From: JBOGCH01 sp051656645
GTDB taxonomy: Bacteria; Bacteroidota; Bacteroidia; Bacteroidales; Marinifilaceae
Reading direction: 5' to 3'
Assembly (NCBI GenBank): GCA_051656645.1
Contig: JBOGCH010000019.1
Span: forward strand, 1-17,891
Length of the DNA stretch: 17,891 nt
Under the pieces are notes generated by a model. The model was not told the origin of the DNA. It saw nothing but the letters and a program-made list of their open reading frames with translations, and searched no databases. Of the stretch, positions 7,330-14,224 are shown in pieces (position 1 is the stretch's first letter; every line of letters starts with the position of its first letter). The translations under genes were made by a program, and so were the position numbers.

Positions 7330-9675
7330 ATGAAAAATTGTGTTATTATCAAACATCTGCTTTACATGCTTTTATGCGTATTCTGCCTTTCAGGATGCGT
7401 AGATAAAACATTAAGCTTTGAAGATGGCGATAATTTTGCTCAGGTAAACATTAATATAAACATCTCGGGAAACCAGACTGTATCCCGCACTTCACAACAA
7501 GAGGATATTACCGATTTAAATATCCTTGCATTCAATGCCCAAGGGGAACTTATGCCCCAAAGTAACTACGTAGATACATACACCAACGGTAATTTAACAC
7601 TTACTGTTAAAAGTTCAACTAAACGTATTGCCTTTATTGCTAATGCCGGTAGGTCGTTGCTCAACAACATTTCAACCTACAATGATTTAATGGCATATTC
7701 GTTTCCTGCAGTAAACGGTTCTCCATACTCCATATTACTGGGAAATGCCACAAAAAACGGCAGCGATAATCTTGATATTACCAATAACGACCAACTTTCC
7801 GTTTCGCTTATTAGGCTATTTGCCAAAGTCTCTGTTTACATTGACATTAAAGAGTTAAATGCGGGCATTAATATCCAACCATACAAAGCGATATTACGCA
7901 ATGTGCCGGCATCATGCCACTTAGGTCCAAATAATAAAATTACGCAATCTGCTCAATCGATAGCCGAAGGTGATTATTGGAGTTCCATGCCAATTGATCT
8001 ATCGCGCGATTATGCAAACCCTATTGCGCAATTACTTCAATATGAAAACAGACAAGAAAACGGTTATTTCGACACTCACAATGGTCTTAAAGTTCCCAAT
8101 GGTTACACGGTTAATAACATGGCCGAGAACAAAACATGCAGCTATTTGGAAATCTATGCAAAATACAACGGCAAAGACATTATATACAGATACTATATAG
8201 GCAAAGATATTAACAATGTTAATAACTCGTTCGATATTGAACGAAACTATGATTATCGTACTACACTTACTCTTAAAGGAGACGCCAGTACTCCAAGTTG
8301 GAAGACTGAGCCACAATGGGAAGATGAGTTAGATATTAATATATATAACTCATGGGTAAGCTATGAAAAGAATGAGCAAGCAAATATAGCTTTGTGCCTT
8401 GGAGATGGTAATATGGTAACAACGGAGCCCATTTACTGGCATTTTCAGTCTGGAAATAGTGGCGAGTATATTGAACTATTGAAACACAATATAACAACCG
8501 ATAGCCCCAATGTAAACATTCCTGTACGGACACTTAGCCGCAATGGTGATGTAACAAAAGGACGTAATTTTACTATAAAAGTAACTGCTACATATCAAGG
8601 AGTAAACTACTCAAAAGATATTCCAATATATCAAGAACGCCGCATATGTTATCCTATTGGCATAATGTGGAGTAATAATACTACAAAGACACAGACTGTT
8701 GACTTAAAGTACTTTGACAAAGGAAATACTATAAACACATTAACAGATATGAAATGGAAAGGTAATTGGGAAGCTACAATTACTGAGGGTGATAATTGGT
8801 TAGTTTTTTCAAATAATAAAACAACCACATCAGGTATTTCCAGTGGGACACAAGGTATTACCTTCGACATCCGTCCCACAACAACCGGTCCACAAATGGA
8901 GAATCGGTTTGGGGAAATAACTATATCATATATGGATGGAAACTGTACACACAAAATATATGTACAACAAGGCAATGCAGACCAAAGAATTGACCATAGT
9001 AGCGCAATATGGACTCAAAAATATGCCGTTGGCTTAAATCAATATAATAATATATTAACAACAAAAAATGCCCTTGAAACCGGCTGGCAATTTAAATATG
9101 CCAGTAACATTGGAGTACACCCCTCAAATCCCGGATTTAATCTATATCCCTCAGGGAATCATAAATTAAGTACATCACACGGCGATACTCATCCTCATTG
9201 GGATAAAATTACATATGAAGGTAACAACTGGTACGAATCAGGGATTATGCCTTATGGCTATTTTCTTCCGGACAATACGGCATGGAACAATTTGAAATAT
9301 CTTCCTCGTATTTCGACAATCTCCGGATTTGTTCTGCACGATAATACAAGCTCCGATGGCTATGACGATATTCTTAATGCGGGACAAGCAGTAATGGGCA
9401 CTATGTTTTATAGATGGGACCAATGGGACACGTATTACAATGGAACTTTCCTGTTTTTTACCTATGGACAGGGTGGCCATGGTATACGTATTGCAAATGA
9501 AAATGGTACATTAGGATATAATGGCACTAATGGATACGGGGCAGCCTACTGGAATAATAGCGGTAAAAGTTATGTATTGCTGGATTTCTATAACGAATCC
9601 ATCGACATTATGTATAATGACAATAATAGCTTTCAATCCATGCAAAACGGTCACTTTATCCGTTATGTCCGATAA
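7330..9675 (+). CDS. Large fimbrial lipoprotein with BACON and FISUMP-like domains; probable pilus anchor or tip adhesin
   Basis: This 781-residue protein has a lipoprotein signal peptide with lipobox LSGC (Cys23). The first about 320 residues are fimbrillin/Mfa2-like (VNININISG, then ITDLNILAFNAQGEL). The middle resembles the DUF4906-type proteins of Bacteroidales pilus loci. Residues about 473-548 match a BACON domain (WLVFS core, then GEITISYMDGNCTHKIYVQQG). The C-terminus, about 637-781, resembles the FISUMP or Fibrobacter major-paralogous fold: PYGYFLPDNTAWNNL parallels the usual G-RLPT-EW motif, and the protein ends HFIRYVR like the usual SVRCVR. BACON domains are thought to bind carbohydrate or mucin. 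Lying after the shaft gene and being much larger, it is probably the anchor or tip adhesin. Domain boundaries are approximate and the role is inferred. Confidence 0.7.
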   Translation: MKNCVIIKHLLYMLLCVFCLSGCVDKTLSFEDGDNFAQVNININISGNQTVSRTSQQEDITDLNILAFNAQGELMPQSNYVDTYTNGNLTLTVKSSTKRIAFIANAGRSLLNNISTYNDLMAYSFPAVNGSPYSILLGNATKNGSDNLDITNNDQLSVSLIRLFAKVSVYIDIKELNAGINIQPYKAILRNVPASCHLGPNNKITQSAQSIAEGDYWSSMPIDLSRDYANPIAQLLQYENRQENGYFDTHNGLKVPNGYTVNNMAENKTCSYLEIYAKYNGKDIIYRYYIGKDINNVNNSFDIERNYDYRTTLTLKGDASTPSWKTEPQWEDELDINIYNSWVSYEKNEQANIALCLGDGNMVTTEPIYWHFQSGNSGEYIELLKHNITTDSPNVNIPVRTLSRNGDVTKGRNFTIKVTATYQGVNYSKDIPIYQERRICYPIGIMWSNNTTKTQTVDLKYFDKGNTINTLTDMKWKGNWEATITEGDNWLVFSNNKTTTSGISSGTQGITFDIRPTTTGPQMENRFGEITISYMDGNCTHKIYVQQGNADQRIDHSSAIWTQKYAVGLNQYNNILTTKNALETGWQFKYASNIGVHPSNPGFNLYPSGNHKLSTSHGDTHPHWDKITYEGNNWYESGIMPYGYFLPDNTAWNNLKYLPRISTISGFVLHDNTSSDGYDDILNAGQAVMGTMFYRWDQWDTYYNGTFLFFTYGQGGHGIRIANENGTLGYNGTNGYGAAYWNNSGKSYVLLDFYNESIDIMYNDNNSFQSMQNGHFIRYVR

Positions 9676-9679
9676 CATA

Positions 9680-9715
9680 AAAACCCTGCCAAAATTAAAT
9701 GGCAGGGTTTTCTTT
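9680..9715. terminator. Bidirectional terminator between convergent genes
   Basis: A perfect 12-bp stem (9680-9691 with 9700-9711) has an 8-base AT loop. On the plus strand the stem ends GGGTTTTCTTT. On the minus strand it is followed by a T-run from AAAAA at 9679-9683. It can therefore end both the fimbrial transcript and the converging transcript of the PLP enzyme that stops at 9737. Confidence 0.88.
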
Positions 9716-9736
9716 ATATCGCATTAGCAATATATA

Positions 9737-11065
9737 TTATTTGTTTGCGTCAACAACCTCTTCTGAGTTGTAAGCTCCCGATTTTAATTTCTCAGAAACT
9801 TCTTTAAACACTTTCACAGTATACTCAACATCCTCTTGCGTGTGCATAGCTGTTGGGATAAGACGTAGTAAAAGTTGTCCTTTAGGGATTACCGGATAAA
9901 CTACAATTGAACAGAATAGTCCGTAGTTTTCACGTAAATCATAAGCCACTTGTGTACCTTCAGCAACACTTCCCGATAGATATACAGGTGTTACCGGCGA
10001 TTCAGTTACACCAATATCCAAACCAGCATCTTTCAATCCGGCTTGAAGAGAGTTTGTAATTGTCCAAAGTTTTTCGCGCAATTCAGGTTTTGTACGTAAA
10101 AACTCTAAACGTTTAATAGCACCTTCGGTCATTGGCATACATAGCGATTTAGCAAAAGTTTGCGAACGCATAGTGTAACGTAGGTACATACAAATTTCTT
10201 TTGTTGTAGCAATGAAACCACCAAATCCGGCCATCGATTTTGCAAAAGTAGCAAAGTACATGTCAATACCGTCTTGTACACCAAAGTGTTCTCCGGCACC
10301 TGCACCAGTTGCTCCCATTGTTCCAAATCCGTGAGCATCGTCAACCAATAAGCGGAATTTGAAGTCTTTTTTCATAGCAACAATATCGTCCAATTTACCA
10401 AGGTCTCCGGCCATACCAAATACACCCTCAGTAATTACAAGGATACCACCTCCGGTACCTTCCACCCACTTAGTAGCGCGCTCCAATTGTTTACGGCAGC
10501 TAGCCATGTCGTTGTGAGCATATACGTAACGTTTAGCGTTAGATAGGCGAAGTCCGTCCATAATACATGCATGCGCCTCAGCATCATACACAATACAGTC
10601 ATAACGGCTAGTCATAGAGTCAATAATTGACACCATACCTTGGTAACCAAAGTTTAAAAGGAATGCATCCTCTTTACCAACAAACTCGGCCAACTGGCTT
10701 TCAAGTAACTCATGGCGTGTAGTTTGTCCACTCATCATACGCGCACCCATAGGGTAAGCCATACCGTAAGTAGCAGCAGCTTCAGCGTCAGCTTTACGTA
10801 TTTCCGGATCGTTAGCCAATCCGATATAGTTATTTAAACTCCAGTTTAAAACTTCCTTACCACGGAATGTCATACGAGGTGCAATTTCACCTTCTAATTT
10901 AGGGAATGCAAAGTACCCGTGTGCTTTGTCGGCATACTGACCGATGTTTCCCTTAGCGCTTAATACTCTTTCAAAAATGTCCACGATAATATTCTTTTGA
11001 AATTTATATAACTCGGATTCATCTCCCGTCTCCACCACATGATGAGCACGCGGAGTGATTTCCAC
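9737..11065 (-). CDS. Alpha-oxoamine synthase family PLP enzyme (SPT/KBL/AONS type)
   Basis: This 442-residue protein belongs to the PLP-dependent family that condenses an acyl-CoA with an amino acid: serine palmitoyltransferase, glycine C-acetyltransferase, 8-amino-7-oxononanoate synthase. Visible landmarks are GKEVLNWSLNNYIGLA (69-84), the PLP-stacking His165 in AHACIMDG, the cofactor pair Asp242/His245 in VDDAHGFG, and the Schiff-base Lys276 in TFAKSMAGFGG. It is about 45 residues longer than typical family members, mostly in an N-terminal extension with YKFQKNI. No bioF, tdh or sphingolipid gene is adjacent, so the substrate cannot be told from context. Sphingolipid-like or sulfonolipid synthesis is a reasonable guess for this phylum. 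The start is GTG at 11065. An ATG at 11072 is out of frame and GTGs at codons 10 and 11 are alternatives, so the N-terminus is uncertain. Confidence 0.85.
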   Translation of the reverse strand: MEITPRAHHVVETGDESELYKFQKNIIVDIFERVLSAKGNIGQYADKAHGYFAFPKLEGEIAPRMTFRGKEVLNWSLNNYIGLANDPEIRKADAEAAATYGMAYPMGARMMSGQTTRHELLESQLAEFVGKEDAFLLNFGYQGMVSIIDSMTSRYDCIVYDAEAHACIMDGLRLSNAKRYVYAHNDMASCRKQLERATKWVEGTGGGILVITEGVFGMAGDLGKLDDIVAMKKDFKFRLLVDDAHGFGTMGATGAGAGEHFGVQDGIDMYFATFAKSMAGFGGFIATTKEICMYLRYTMRSQTFAKSLCMPMTEGAIKRLEFLRTKPELREKLWTITNSLQAGLKDAGLDIGVTESPVTPVYLSGSVAEGTQVAYDLRENYGLFCSIVVYPVIPKGQLLLRLIPTAMHTQEDVEYTVKVFKEVSEKLKSGAYNSEEVVDANK

Positions 11066-11095
11066 AGTCCATTACAATTTTAATTTATATATATG

Positions 11096-11127
11096 CAAAG
11101 GTAACTAATTAATAGATATGCGAAAAA
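11096..11127 (-). promoter_or_regulatory. Promoter of the PLP enzyme gene
   Basis: Read on the minus strand, TACCTTTG (plus-strand 11103 down to 11096) matches TAnnTTTG exactly. About 19 bp upstream there is only a T-run (TTTTT) instead of TTTG. The predicted leader is about 25 nt. Confidence 0.6.
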
Positions 11128-11270
11128 GTTGCGCCATAAAATACCGTTCTAAGCACTAAAAATACTATTTTATACTTAGTTAGCACTCGGTTTTTAATTA
11201 AAATAGAATAACAACTGTTATCAGTATCAGCCACTTCACACGTCCCCCTCCTTATGTGCGCTTAACATCT

Positions 11271-11366
11271 CATTCGGGTTTCATTGTAGTTTCATTCGGG
11301 TTTCATTCAGGTATGGGGGGGCAAACCTGAATGAAACCTGAATGAAAGCTGAATGAAACCTGAATG
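11271..11366. repeat. Head-to-head array of eight 11-bp repeats
   Basis: Four units in one orientation (CATTCGGGTTT 11271-11281, CATTGTAGTTT 11282-11292, CATTCGGGTTT 11293-11303, CATTCAGGTAT 11304-11314) are followed by G7 plus C at 11315-11322. Then come four units of the complementary orientation (AAACCTGAATG 11323-11333 and 11334-11344, AAAGCTGAATG 11345-11355, AAACCTGAATG 11356-11366). Units abut with no spacers, so this is not a CRISPR. The whole can fold as a long imperfect hairpin. In both halves the third unit from the centre is the most divergent. It lies between the two divergent promoters and should not be transcribed by either. Confidence 0.9.
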
Positions 11367-11462
11367 AAACCCCAAGAGGATGTAGAGAAGCATGTAATGT
11401 TGCTAAAAGCAATCCATGGCAATGATAATTACCTCCGTACCACAGAATTGTGACACAAAAAG

Positions 11463-11492
11463 TTGGATATTGTTATTTTACCGCTATCTTTG
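11463..11492 (+). promoter_or_regulatory. Promoter of bamD-rpoZ
   Basis: TTG at 11463-11465, a 19-bp spacer and TATCTTTG at 11485-11492 give a near-ideal Bacteroidetes promoter. Transcription should start near 11499, about 20 nt before the ATG at 11520. Confidence 0.8.
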
Positions 11493-11519
11493 CATAATGC
11501 AAAAAATCCACTTAACGTT

Positions 11520-12320
11520 ATGAGGAAATTTTTACAAATTGTGTTGATCTCATTGATAGTGAGTTCATGTAGCGAATATAGCAAGCTACTAAAGAGTAAC
11601 GACTATCAATTAATGTATAAGAAAGCTGTTGAATACTACAATGCTGGCGATTACCGTCGATCATTGAATTTATTTGAGGGCATACGTAATGTATTTGCCG
11701 GTACAAGCAAAGCTCAGAATATTGCTTATTATCGCGCGTTTTGTAGCTACAACGAAAAGGACTATACCTATGCTGCGGAGCTGTTTAAACAGTTTGTGGC
11801 AATTTATCCGGATTCGCCTCTTGCCGAGGAGTGTCAGTATATGATAGGTTTTTGTAACTATAAAGCATCACCGCGTCCGCTACTTGACCAGCAAGCATCC
11901 GAGAATGCGATTAGAGAATTTAGCTTTTTCCTACATCGCTATCCCAACTCATCACGTAAAGACGACATTAACCGTTATATGGATGAGCTAAGTGATAAGT
12001 TAGCATATAAATCCTATTTAAATGCAAAAAATTACTATTTAAGGGAACAATATAAAGCTGCTGTCGTAAGTTTACAGAATAGTTTAAAGGATTATCCGGG
12101 ATCAAAACACCGTGAAGAAATTCTTTACATGCTGTTTAACTCTAAGTTCCAAATGGCTGCTAACAGCGTTGAGGAGAAACAACTTGAGCGTTTCCAAGAG
12201 GCACAGGAGGAGTATTACTACTTTGTTAGTGAATATCCGGAGAGCAAGTACTTGGCCGAATTGAAGAAACGATACGACGAGATTAACAATTACTTGAAGA
12301 ATTACGATTACGAAGATTAA
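11520..12320 (+). CDS. bamD: Outer membrane protein assembly factor BamD
   Basis: BamD is the essential TPR lipoprotein of the BAM complex, which inserts beta-barrel proteins into the outer membrane from the periplasmic side. From ATG 11520 it has 266 residues: a lipoprotein signal peptide with lipobox VSSC (Cys17), then SEYSKLLKSND, then repeated TPR helices such as AVEYYNAGDYRRSLNLFEGI, YTYAAELFKQFVAIYPDSPLAEE and YKAAVVSLQNSLKDYPGSKHREE. The YP-S pattern closing each repeat is typical. A longer frame from TTG 11463 is rejected: that TTG is the -33 element of the promoter, so the added codons would lie outside the transcript. rpoZ follows after 24 bp, in the order usual for Bacteroidetes. 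Confidence 0.93.
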   Translation: MRKFLQIVLISLIVSSCSEYSKLLKSNDYQLMYKKAVEYYNAGDYRRSLNLFEGIRNVFAGTSKAQNIAYYRAFCSYNEKDYTYAAELFKQFVAIYPDSPLAEECQYMIGFCNYKASPRPLLDQQASENAIREFSFFLHRYPNSSRKDDINRYMDELSDKLAYKSYLNAKNYYLREQYKAAVVSLQNSLKDYPGSKHREEILYMLFNSKFQMAANSVEEKQLERFQEAQEEYYYFVSEYPESKYLAELKKRYDEINNYLKNYDYED

Positions 12321-12344
12321 ATTTTTATAACATAGAAATCAGCC

Positions 12345-12683
12345 ATGGTAGATTTTAAAAAAGTAAAAGCACCTAACAACACCATTACTCGTAACACAGC
12401 AACGCTGGCAAACAAAGCGAACATGAACATTTACGAGGCGGTAACGGTAATTGCAAAAAGATCCAATCAGATCGCTGTTGAGATGAAAGAGGAGTTGAGT
12501 AGAAAACTACAAGAATTTGCTTCTTATACGGACAACCTTGAGGAGATTTTCGAAAACCGTGAGCAGATAGAAATCTCTAAATTCTATGAGAGAGTTCCGA
12601 AGCCGGTGCTAATTGCAACTGAGGAGTTTTTGAACGACGAGATCTACTACAGACACACTTCGGAAGAGAAGAAAGAGGATTAA
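12345..12683 (+). CDS. rpoZ: RNA polymerase omega subunit, Rpb6-type
   Basis: This 112-residue protein matches the short omega/Rpb6-like subunit of Bacteroidetes RNA polymerase, which helps assemble and stabilise the beta' subunit. The central IYEAVTVIAKRSNQIAVEMKEEL is the omega signature (a conserved hydrophobic helix with AKRSNQIA). The C-terminal half, ending EKKED, is acidic and phylum-specific. It starts 24 bp after bamD with no promoter between, so both are probably one transcript, ended by the hairpin at 12711-12750. Confidence 0.9.
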   Translation: MVDFKKVKAPNNTITRNTATLANKANMNIYEAVTVIAKRSNQIAVEMKEELSRKLQEFASYTDNLEEIFENREQIEISKFYERVPKPVLIATEEFLNDEIYYRHTSEEKKED

Positions 12684-12710
12684 TTTCCGCGTAGATAGAT
12701 GACGATGATA

Positions 12711-12750
12711 CAAAAAGAGCGTTTCCATATTTATGGAGACGCTCTTTTTG
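12711..12750. terminator. Terminator after rpoZ
   Basis: Arms 12711-12729 and 12732-12750 (19 bp) pair with a single mismatch that is a G-T wobble in RNA. The stem begins with AAAAA and ends CTCTTTTTG, so it can work in either direction. It ends the bamD-rpoZ transcript before the coaBC promoter. Confidence 0.9.
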
Positions 12751-12801
12751 TTGTTGGTAATAAATGTTGATGTTAGTAAACATCGCATACGTATAATTGT
12801 T

Positions 12802-12809
12802 TATATTTG
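12802..12809 (+). promoter_or_regulatory. -7 box of the coaBC promoter
   Basis: TATATTTG matches TAnnTTTG exactly and lies 23 bp before the coaBC ATG. There is no good TTTG at the -33 distance (the nearest is TTAG-like). It sits after the rpoZ terminator, as expected for a new transcription unit. Confidence 0.55.
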
Positions 12810-12832
12810 TGAGTAGATAAATAAACGCAGTT

Positions 12833-14044
12833 ATGAGTTTAAAAGGTAAAAATATAATATTGGGTATCACAGGGAGTATAGCCGCATATAAAGCTGCTCC
12901 CCTAACACGCCTACTTGTTAAGGAGGGCGCGAATGTTAAGGTTATAATGACCAAATTAGCAAAGGAGTTTATTACGCCTTTAACAATGGCAACACTATGT
13001 AAAAATCCTATCCTGGTAGAGTTCTATAATCCGGAGAATGGTGATTGGAACTCACACGTAGATTTAGGATTGTGGGCCGACTTACTGCTCATAGCCCCTG
13101 CCACTGCAAATACTATGGGAAAAATGGCCAATGGAGTAGCGGATAATTTACTTATTACCACCTATCTGTCGGCAAAATGCCCGGTAATGATAGCGCCGGC
13201 TATGGACCTTGATATGTATCGTCATCCTTCCACACAACGTAACATGGACACCTTGCGCGGATACGGCAATTTGTTTATTGAACCTGCAAGCGGTGAGTTG
13301 GCAAGCGGCCTGATTGGTAAAGGACGCATGGCCGAACCTGAGGAGATTGTGGAACATTTACGCCGTTTTTTTAGCGAGGATGCAGCACTAAAAGGAAGAA
13401 AGGTACTTATTACTGCCGGACCTACACACGAGCAAATTGATCCGGTACGCTTTATTGGTAATAACTCCAGCGGGACAATGGGTTTTGCTCTTGCCGAGGA
13501 GTTTGCAAACCGCGGAGCATTGGTTACGCTTGTTGCGGGACCGGTGTGTTTAAAGACCACCAATCCACTAATAAATAGAATTGACGTGGTCAGTGCTGAG
13601 CAAATGTATAATAAGGTAATGGAAAACGCAGACAGTGCGGATGTTGTGGTGAGCTGTGCAGCTGTTGCCGATTTTACACCAACAACCACTGCCAATGAAA
13701 AAGTGAAACGCGGCAAGGATGATTGGCAATTAACGCTTAAACCAACACAGGACATTGCCGCCGCTCTTGGACAATGTAAACAACCCGGACAATTGCTAAT
13801 TGGTTTTGCTTTGGAAACGAATAATGAAGAGAGTAATGCGGAAGCTAAACTACTGAAGAAGAATTTGGACTTCATAGTACTCAACTCATTGAGAGACGAG
13901 GGTGCCGGCTTTGCCACCAAAACAAATAAAATTACTATTATTGATGCCGACGGCAACAAAGTGAAGTATGACCTAAAGGATAAGAAAGAAGTTGCCGCAG
14001 ACATTGTGAATTATGTGGTTTCTACTTGTTCAATTGGTAAATAA
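12833..14044 (+). CDS. coaBC: Bifunctional phosphopantothenoylcysteine decarboxylase/synthase CoaBC (Dfp)
   Basis: CoaBC makes 4'-phosphopantetheine for coenzyme A. The CoaB half joins cysteine to 4'-phosphopantothenate using CTP, and the flavin-dependent CoaC half decarboxylates the product. The 403-residue protein has the CoaC half at about 1-180: GITGSIAAYKA flavin motif, catalytic His75 in NSHVDLGLWADLLLIAPATANT. The CoaB half is about 188-400: ITAGPTHEQIDPVRFIGNNSSG, and AAVADFTP followed by KVKR. Two CoaC motifs differ from the E. coli enzyme: APAMD has Asp125 where PxMN has Asn, and ELASG has Ser158 where the catalytic Cys is expected. I believe this is common in Bacteroidetes but cannot check it. 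It has its own promoter, and the pyrB promoter overlaps its last codons. Confidence 0.95.
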   Translation: MSLKGKNIILGITGSIAAYKAAPLTRLLVKEGANVKVIMTKLAKEFITPLTMATLCKNPILVEFYNPENGDWNSHVDLGLWADLLLIAPATANTMGKMANGVADNLLITTYLSAKCPVMIAPAMDLDMYRHPSTQRNMDTLRGYGNLFIEPASGELASGLIGKGRMAEPEEIVEHLRRFFSEDAALKGRKVLITAGPTHEQIDPVRFIGNNSSGTMGFALAEEFANRGALVTLVAGPVCLKTTNPLINRIDVVSAEQMYNKVMENADSADVVVSCAAVADFTPTTTANEKVKRGKDDWQLTLKPTQDIAAALGQCKQPGQLLIGFALETNNEESNAEAKLLKKNLDFIVLNSLRDEGAGFATKTNKITIIDADGNKVKYDLKDKKEVAADIVNYVVSTCSIGK

Positions 14045-14056
14045 TACATACTTTTG
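14026..14056 (+). promoter_or_regulatory. Probable pyrBI promoter, overlapping the end of coaBC
   Basis: TTG at 14026-14028, a 20-bp spacer and TACTTTTG at 14049-14056 match the Bacteroidetes pattern. Transcription should start near 14061-14064. It is the only -7 box I see between coaBC and pyrB, and it lies upstream of the terminator at 14157-14190. Confidence 0.55.
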
Positions 14057-14065
14057 ATTTTCGGT

Positions 14066-14143
14066 ATGACAATACAATTAAGACATAGAAATACGAACAC
14101 CGAAAATTACCCGATGCATGCAACGGGCGTTATTTTCGTTTGA
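14066..14143 (+). CDS. Possible 25-codon leader ORF of pyrBI
   Basis: An ATG at 14066, just after the predicted transcription start, opens a 25-residue frame beginning MTIQLRHRNTNTENY and ending GVIFV, with stop TGA at 14141-14143. The stop lies 13 nt before the terminator stem. A ribosome ending there would reach the foot of that stem, as in the E. coli pyrBI attenuator. There is no Shine-Dalgarno, as is normal here. Such a short frame can arise by chance, so this is tentative. Confidence 0.3.
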   Translation: MTIQLRHRNTNTENYPMHATGVIFV

Positions 14144-14190
14144 TTGATAAAAATTTAAAACCAATACGTTGAAAGCGTGTTGGTTTTTTT
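14101..14190 (+). promoter_or_regulatory. pyrBI leader: hairpin plus Rho-independent terminator (possible attenuator)
   Basis: Hairpin 1 pairs CGAAAAT (14101-14107) with ATTTTCG (14132-14138) and CCCG (14110-14113) with CGGG (14124-14127) around an internal loop. Hairpin 2 is a strong terminator: AAAACCAATACG (14157-14168) pairs with 14176-14187 (one G-T wobble), 7-base loop, followed by a T-run to 14190. The T-run ends 34 nt before the pyrB ATG and no promoter lies between. It could simply end coaBC, but then pyrB would lack a visible promoter. Confidence 0.6.
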
Positions 14191-14224
14191 ATATATATAT
14201 ACAACATTAAAATAAAAATAGAGT

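Larger units (their letters stand above)
11066..11519. other. Divergent intergenic region between the PLP enzyme gene and bamD
   Basis: This 454-bp stretch has no convincing coding sequence. It holds the leftward promoter at 11096-11127, a short inverted repeat ATAACA-AC-TGTTAT at 11208-11221, the mirrored 11-bp repeat array at 11271-11366, and the rightward bamD promoter at 11463-11492. I see no tRNA, insertion sequence end or target duplication. Confidence 0.75.

Noticed and set aside
11315..11321. G7 tract as a slip-strand phase-variation site
   Set aside because: It is not in a coding region nor between a -33 and -7 box, so a length change has no evident switching effect.
11271..11366. 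CRISPR array
   Set aside because: The 11-bp units abut without spacers and reverse orientation in the middle; no cas gene is present.
11463..11519. Upstream TTG start extending BamD by 19 residues
   Set aside because: The TTG is the -33 element of a near-ideal promoter and the -7 box lies inside the extra codons; ATG 11520 gives a proper lipoprotein signal peptide.
13222..14004. 260-residue minus-strand open frame inside coaBC
   Set aside because: Low-complexity Ser/Leu-rich translation, entirely antisense to clear CoaBC motifs, no promoter or start context.
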